A stretch of DNA of 64,000 nt from Casuarius casuarius (lineage: Eukaryota; Chordata; Aves; Casuariiformes; Casuariidae): positions 2,993,856-3,057,855 of the forward strand of contig PTFA01000050.1 of assembly GCA_003342895.1 (NCBI GenBank), given 5' to 3'. Positions 62,562-64,000 of this stretch are shown here, in pieces; position 1 is the first letter of the stretch, and every line of letters starts with the position of its first letter. The notes beneath the pieces are model-generated. The model ran no database searches and was not told the DNA's origin. It worked only from the letters and a program-made list of their open reading frames with translations. A program made the translations under genes and the position numbers.

Positions 62562-64000
62562 GTAATGTTAAACTAGCTTTGCAATTCTGACAGGTGGTTA
62601 GCTGGGTAATTGGACATAGCAACAGCTTGAGGCCTCAAGTGAGATTAAAGAATTAATAATGTAATTTTACAGTTAATGTAATTTTATTGTGGTGCCTTGG
62701 GTAGCCTTTGTTCACTCCTTTAATAAAATTAAAATAAAAGCAACAGCTTTCCAATTGGAATCTGTCAGTAATTATGTTAGGCAAAAATGTTGTGGGCTTT
62801 TTCAGCGTTAAAAGTTTCAGATAGGGTATTTTTCCTCTCTCTCCAAACGCAGGCAGATTTTAAAAAAAGTTAAGTGACTCAAGTGTGCAAAGCTCCCATG
62901 AAGAAAGGCCTCTGAACCCTGTAAATGAACATGAGAGATTAAAATTCCAAGTGTGAGTTTTGTAATCCCACCCGAAAAATACGCCATTCTCCATAGGTTA
63001 TTATGGCATTTTCTTCTGAAGTTTATGGAAGCGAGGATGGCATCAGCCTACACTGATCTTGACTTTACTTTTTGTGAAGTAAGAAAAAGCTCAGAGCGCC
63101 GGTGTGAACAATTGCAGCATCTCTCGCTTTTACACGGCTCTTTTCACACGGGCAGGGAGAGCAGCAGGTATTCTGGGGAGCATGCTAAGCCGGTTTATGG
63201 GCATAGTAAAAAGCCTTGCCGATTTTATCAAAGATTAAATAAAATCTTAGGAGGGTGAGCACAGAACATGTTCGTATGTATTTAAATTGGAGGTTCTCAT
63301 CCTTCACCTTCCAGGAATTGAATACTTTGCCATCACTTTTTCCTCCATGCTCTTCTAAGAGATTTTTAGCCAGTTTCTCTTATAGCTGGAAGGTGGAGAA
63401 TTGTAGAGGGGCAGTTTCTCCGCTGAAGCAGCAGGATCCCAGAGCCTCCACCTTCTTTCCCCTGAGTACATATTCCCTCCCTGGCCATGTAATTTGGCAG
63501 TTAGTCCATGTTTCCTTCTCCTCTTCTTGGGCATCAGTAAAATTTATGCTCAGCCAAGAACAAACACAGGAAGCTCGTCAGGGCTGCTGCGATTCCCCAG
63601 GCTCGTCAGGTGCCCAGGTTTATCCGGCCTTGTGCTCCCAGCACGCGGCCAGGGATGTGGGTCGGGCCTCTGGCTCCGAGAGCATCCCGCGCCCTGCCAC
63701 CGGCAGGGAAACCCGCGCCAGGCGAGCTGCGGCCGGGGAAGCGGTGCAGGAGGAGACAAGCCGGCGCTCGTGGCGTTGCCTCCCGAAGAGGGCTGTGCGT
63801 GAGGCTGCGGCTGTTGTCCGCGAGCACTATGAACAGGAGCAGTTATTTTCCTGAGGCAAGCGTATATTAAGATGTAGCAATCCAGAGATTCTACTCGTAT
63901 CGGTACAGTCAGTATCTTCACACCTCAGGTTTTATTTATCCTCAATATACTATTCTGTTAGACGAAGTAAAACAAATTATATTTTTGTGGGACCTATCTG
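62562..64000 (+). other. Start of ZNF423 intron 3
   Basis: The intron begins with GTAATG right after the 201-nt exon. I see no further exon up to the end of the window. The long open frame around 63255-63854 has no recognisable protein similarity or starting exon signal and overlaps a GC-rich patch at about 63.6-63.84 kb. The next exon, the large one carrying most zinc fingers, must lie beyond 64000. Confidence 0.9.

Noticed and set aside
63255..63854. Open frame of 199 codons after the 201-nt exon
   Set aside because: No zinc fingers, no similarity to ZNF423 and no acceptor that would join it in phase; it probably arises by chance and GC content.
1..64000. CRISPR array, operon, prophage, integron or bacterial defence system
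   Set aside because: No regular repeat-spacer pattern, no densely packed genes and no ribosome-binding sites; splice sites, CR1 elements and the ZNF423 exons show this is vertebrate chromosomal DNA.
1..64000. tRNA or known microRNA genes
   Set aside because: No cloverleaf A/B-box pattern or familiar miRNA sequence was recognised by eye; a tRNAscan or Rfam search could still find one.

Overview
This is vertebrate nuclear DNA, most likely from a bird or close sauropsid. It has long non-coding stretches, canonical GT-AG splice sites, few interspersed repeats, and CR1 LINE 3' ends (good at 45.3-45.5 and 46.4-46.5 kb). GC-rich, CpG-dense patches of a few hundred bases alternate with AT-rich, homeobox-site-rich sequence throughout. 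There is no sign of a prokaryotic, viral or organellar locus, and no CRISPR array, operon, tRNA or rRNA.

The only protein-coding gene I can support is ZNF423 (OAZ/Zfp423/EBFAZ), a many-fingered C2H2 transcription factor, on the + strand. Two small internal coding exons lie here. One is 60 nt (38012-38071, beginning VEEGESSDFALNWDPS). The other is 201 nt (62361-62561, carrying the acidic linker and the first, atypical zinc finger). Both are flanked by phase-1 introns, join in frame, and match the N-terminus of vertebrate ZNF423. The exon encoding the conserved NuRD-recruiting N-terminus (MSRRKQ-type) was not found and probably lies upstream. The large multi-finger exon lies downstream.

Layout: 1-38011 is intron 1 and/or 5' flank. 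It holds CpG-rich patches near 0-0.65, 6.3-7.2, 10.0-10.25, 15.7-16.2, 19.0-19.4, 23.2-23.5, 24.4-24.8, 26.2-26.5, 28.1-29.0, 30.5-31.3 and 36.8-37.3 kb, plus AT-rich stretches that look like conserved non-coding elements. 38072-62360 is intron 2. It contains a near-perfect 16-bp inverted repeat with a pre-miRNA-like geometry (40.74-40.79 kb), a small cluster of old retroposons (45.3-46.6 kb), a homeodomain-site-rich block (47.18-47.43 kb), a candidate cryptic or 'poison' exon (51399-51533) and more CpG-rich patches. 62562-64000 is the start of intron 3.

On known biology, ZNF423 links EBF, BMP-SMAD and retinoic-acid receptor signalling in olfactory, cerebellar and adipocyte development, and large introns of such genes are normally dense in enhancers. 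The points most worth checking are the candidate exon at 51.4 kb, the hairpin at 40.7 kb, the CpG island with a (GGGGCC)4 tract at 30.5-31.3 kb as a possible alternative promoter, the competing 3' splice sites before the 201-nt exon, and an EBF-like palindrome at 32.67 kb. None amounts to a clearly new biological system; all are hypotheses from sequence alone. CpG-patch boundaries and repeat limits are approximate, because they were read by eye.
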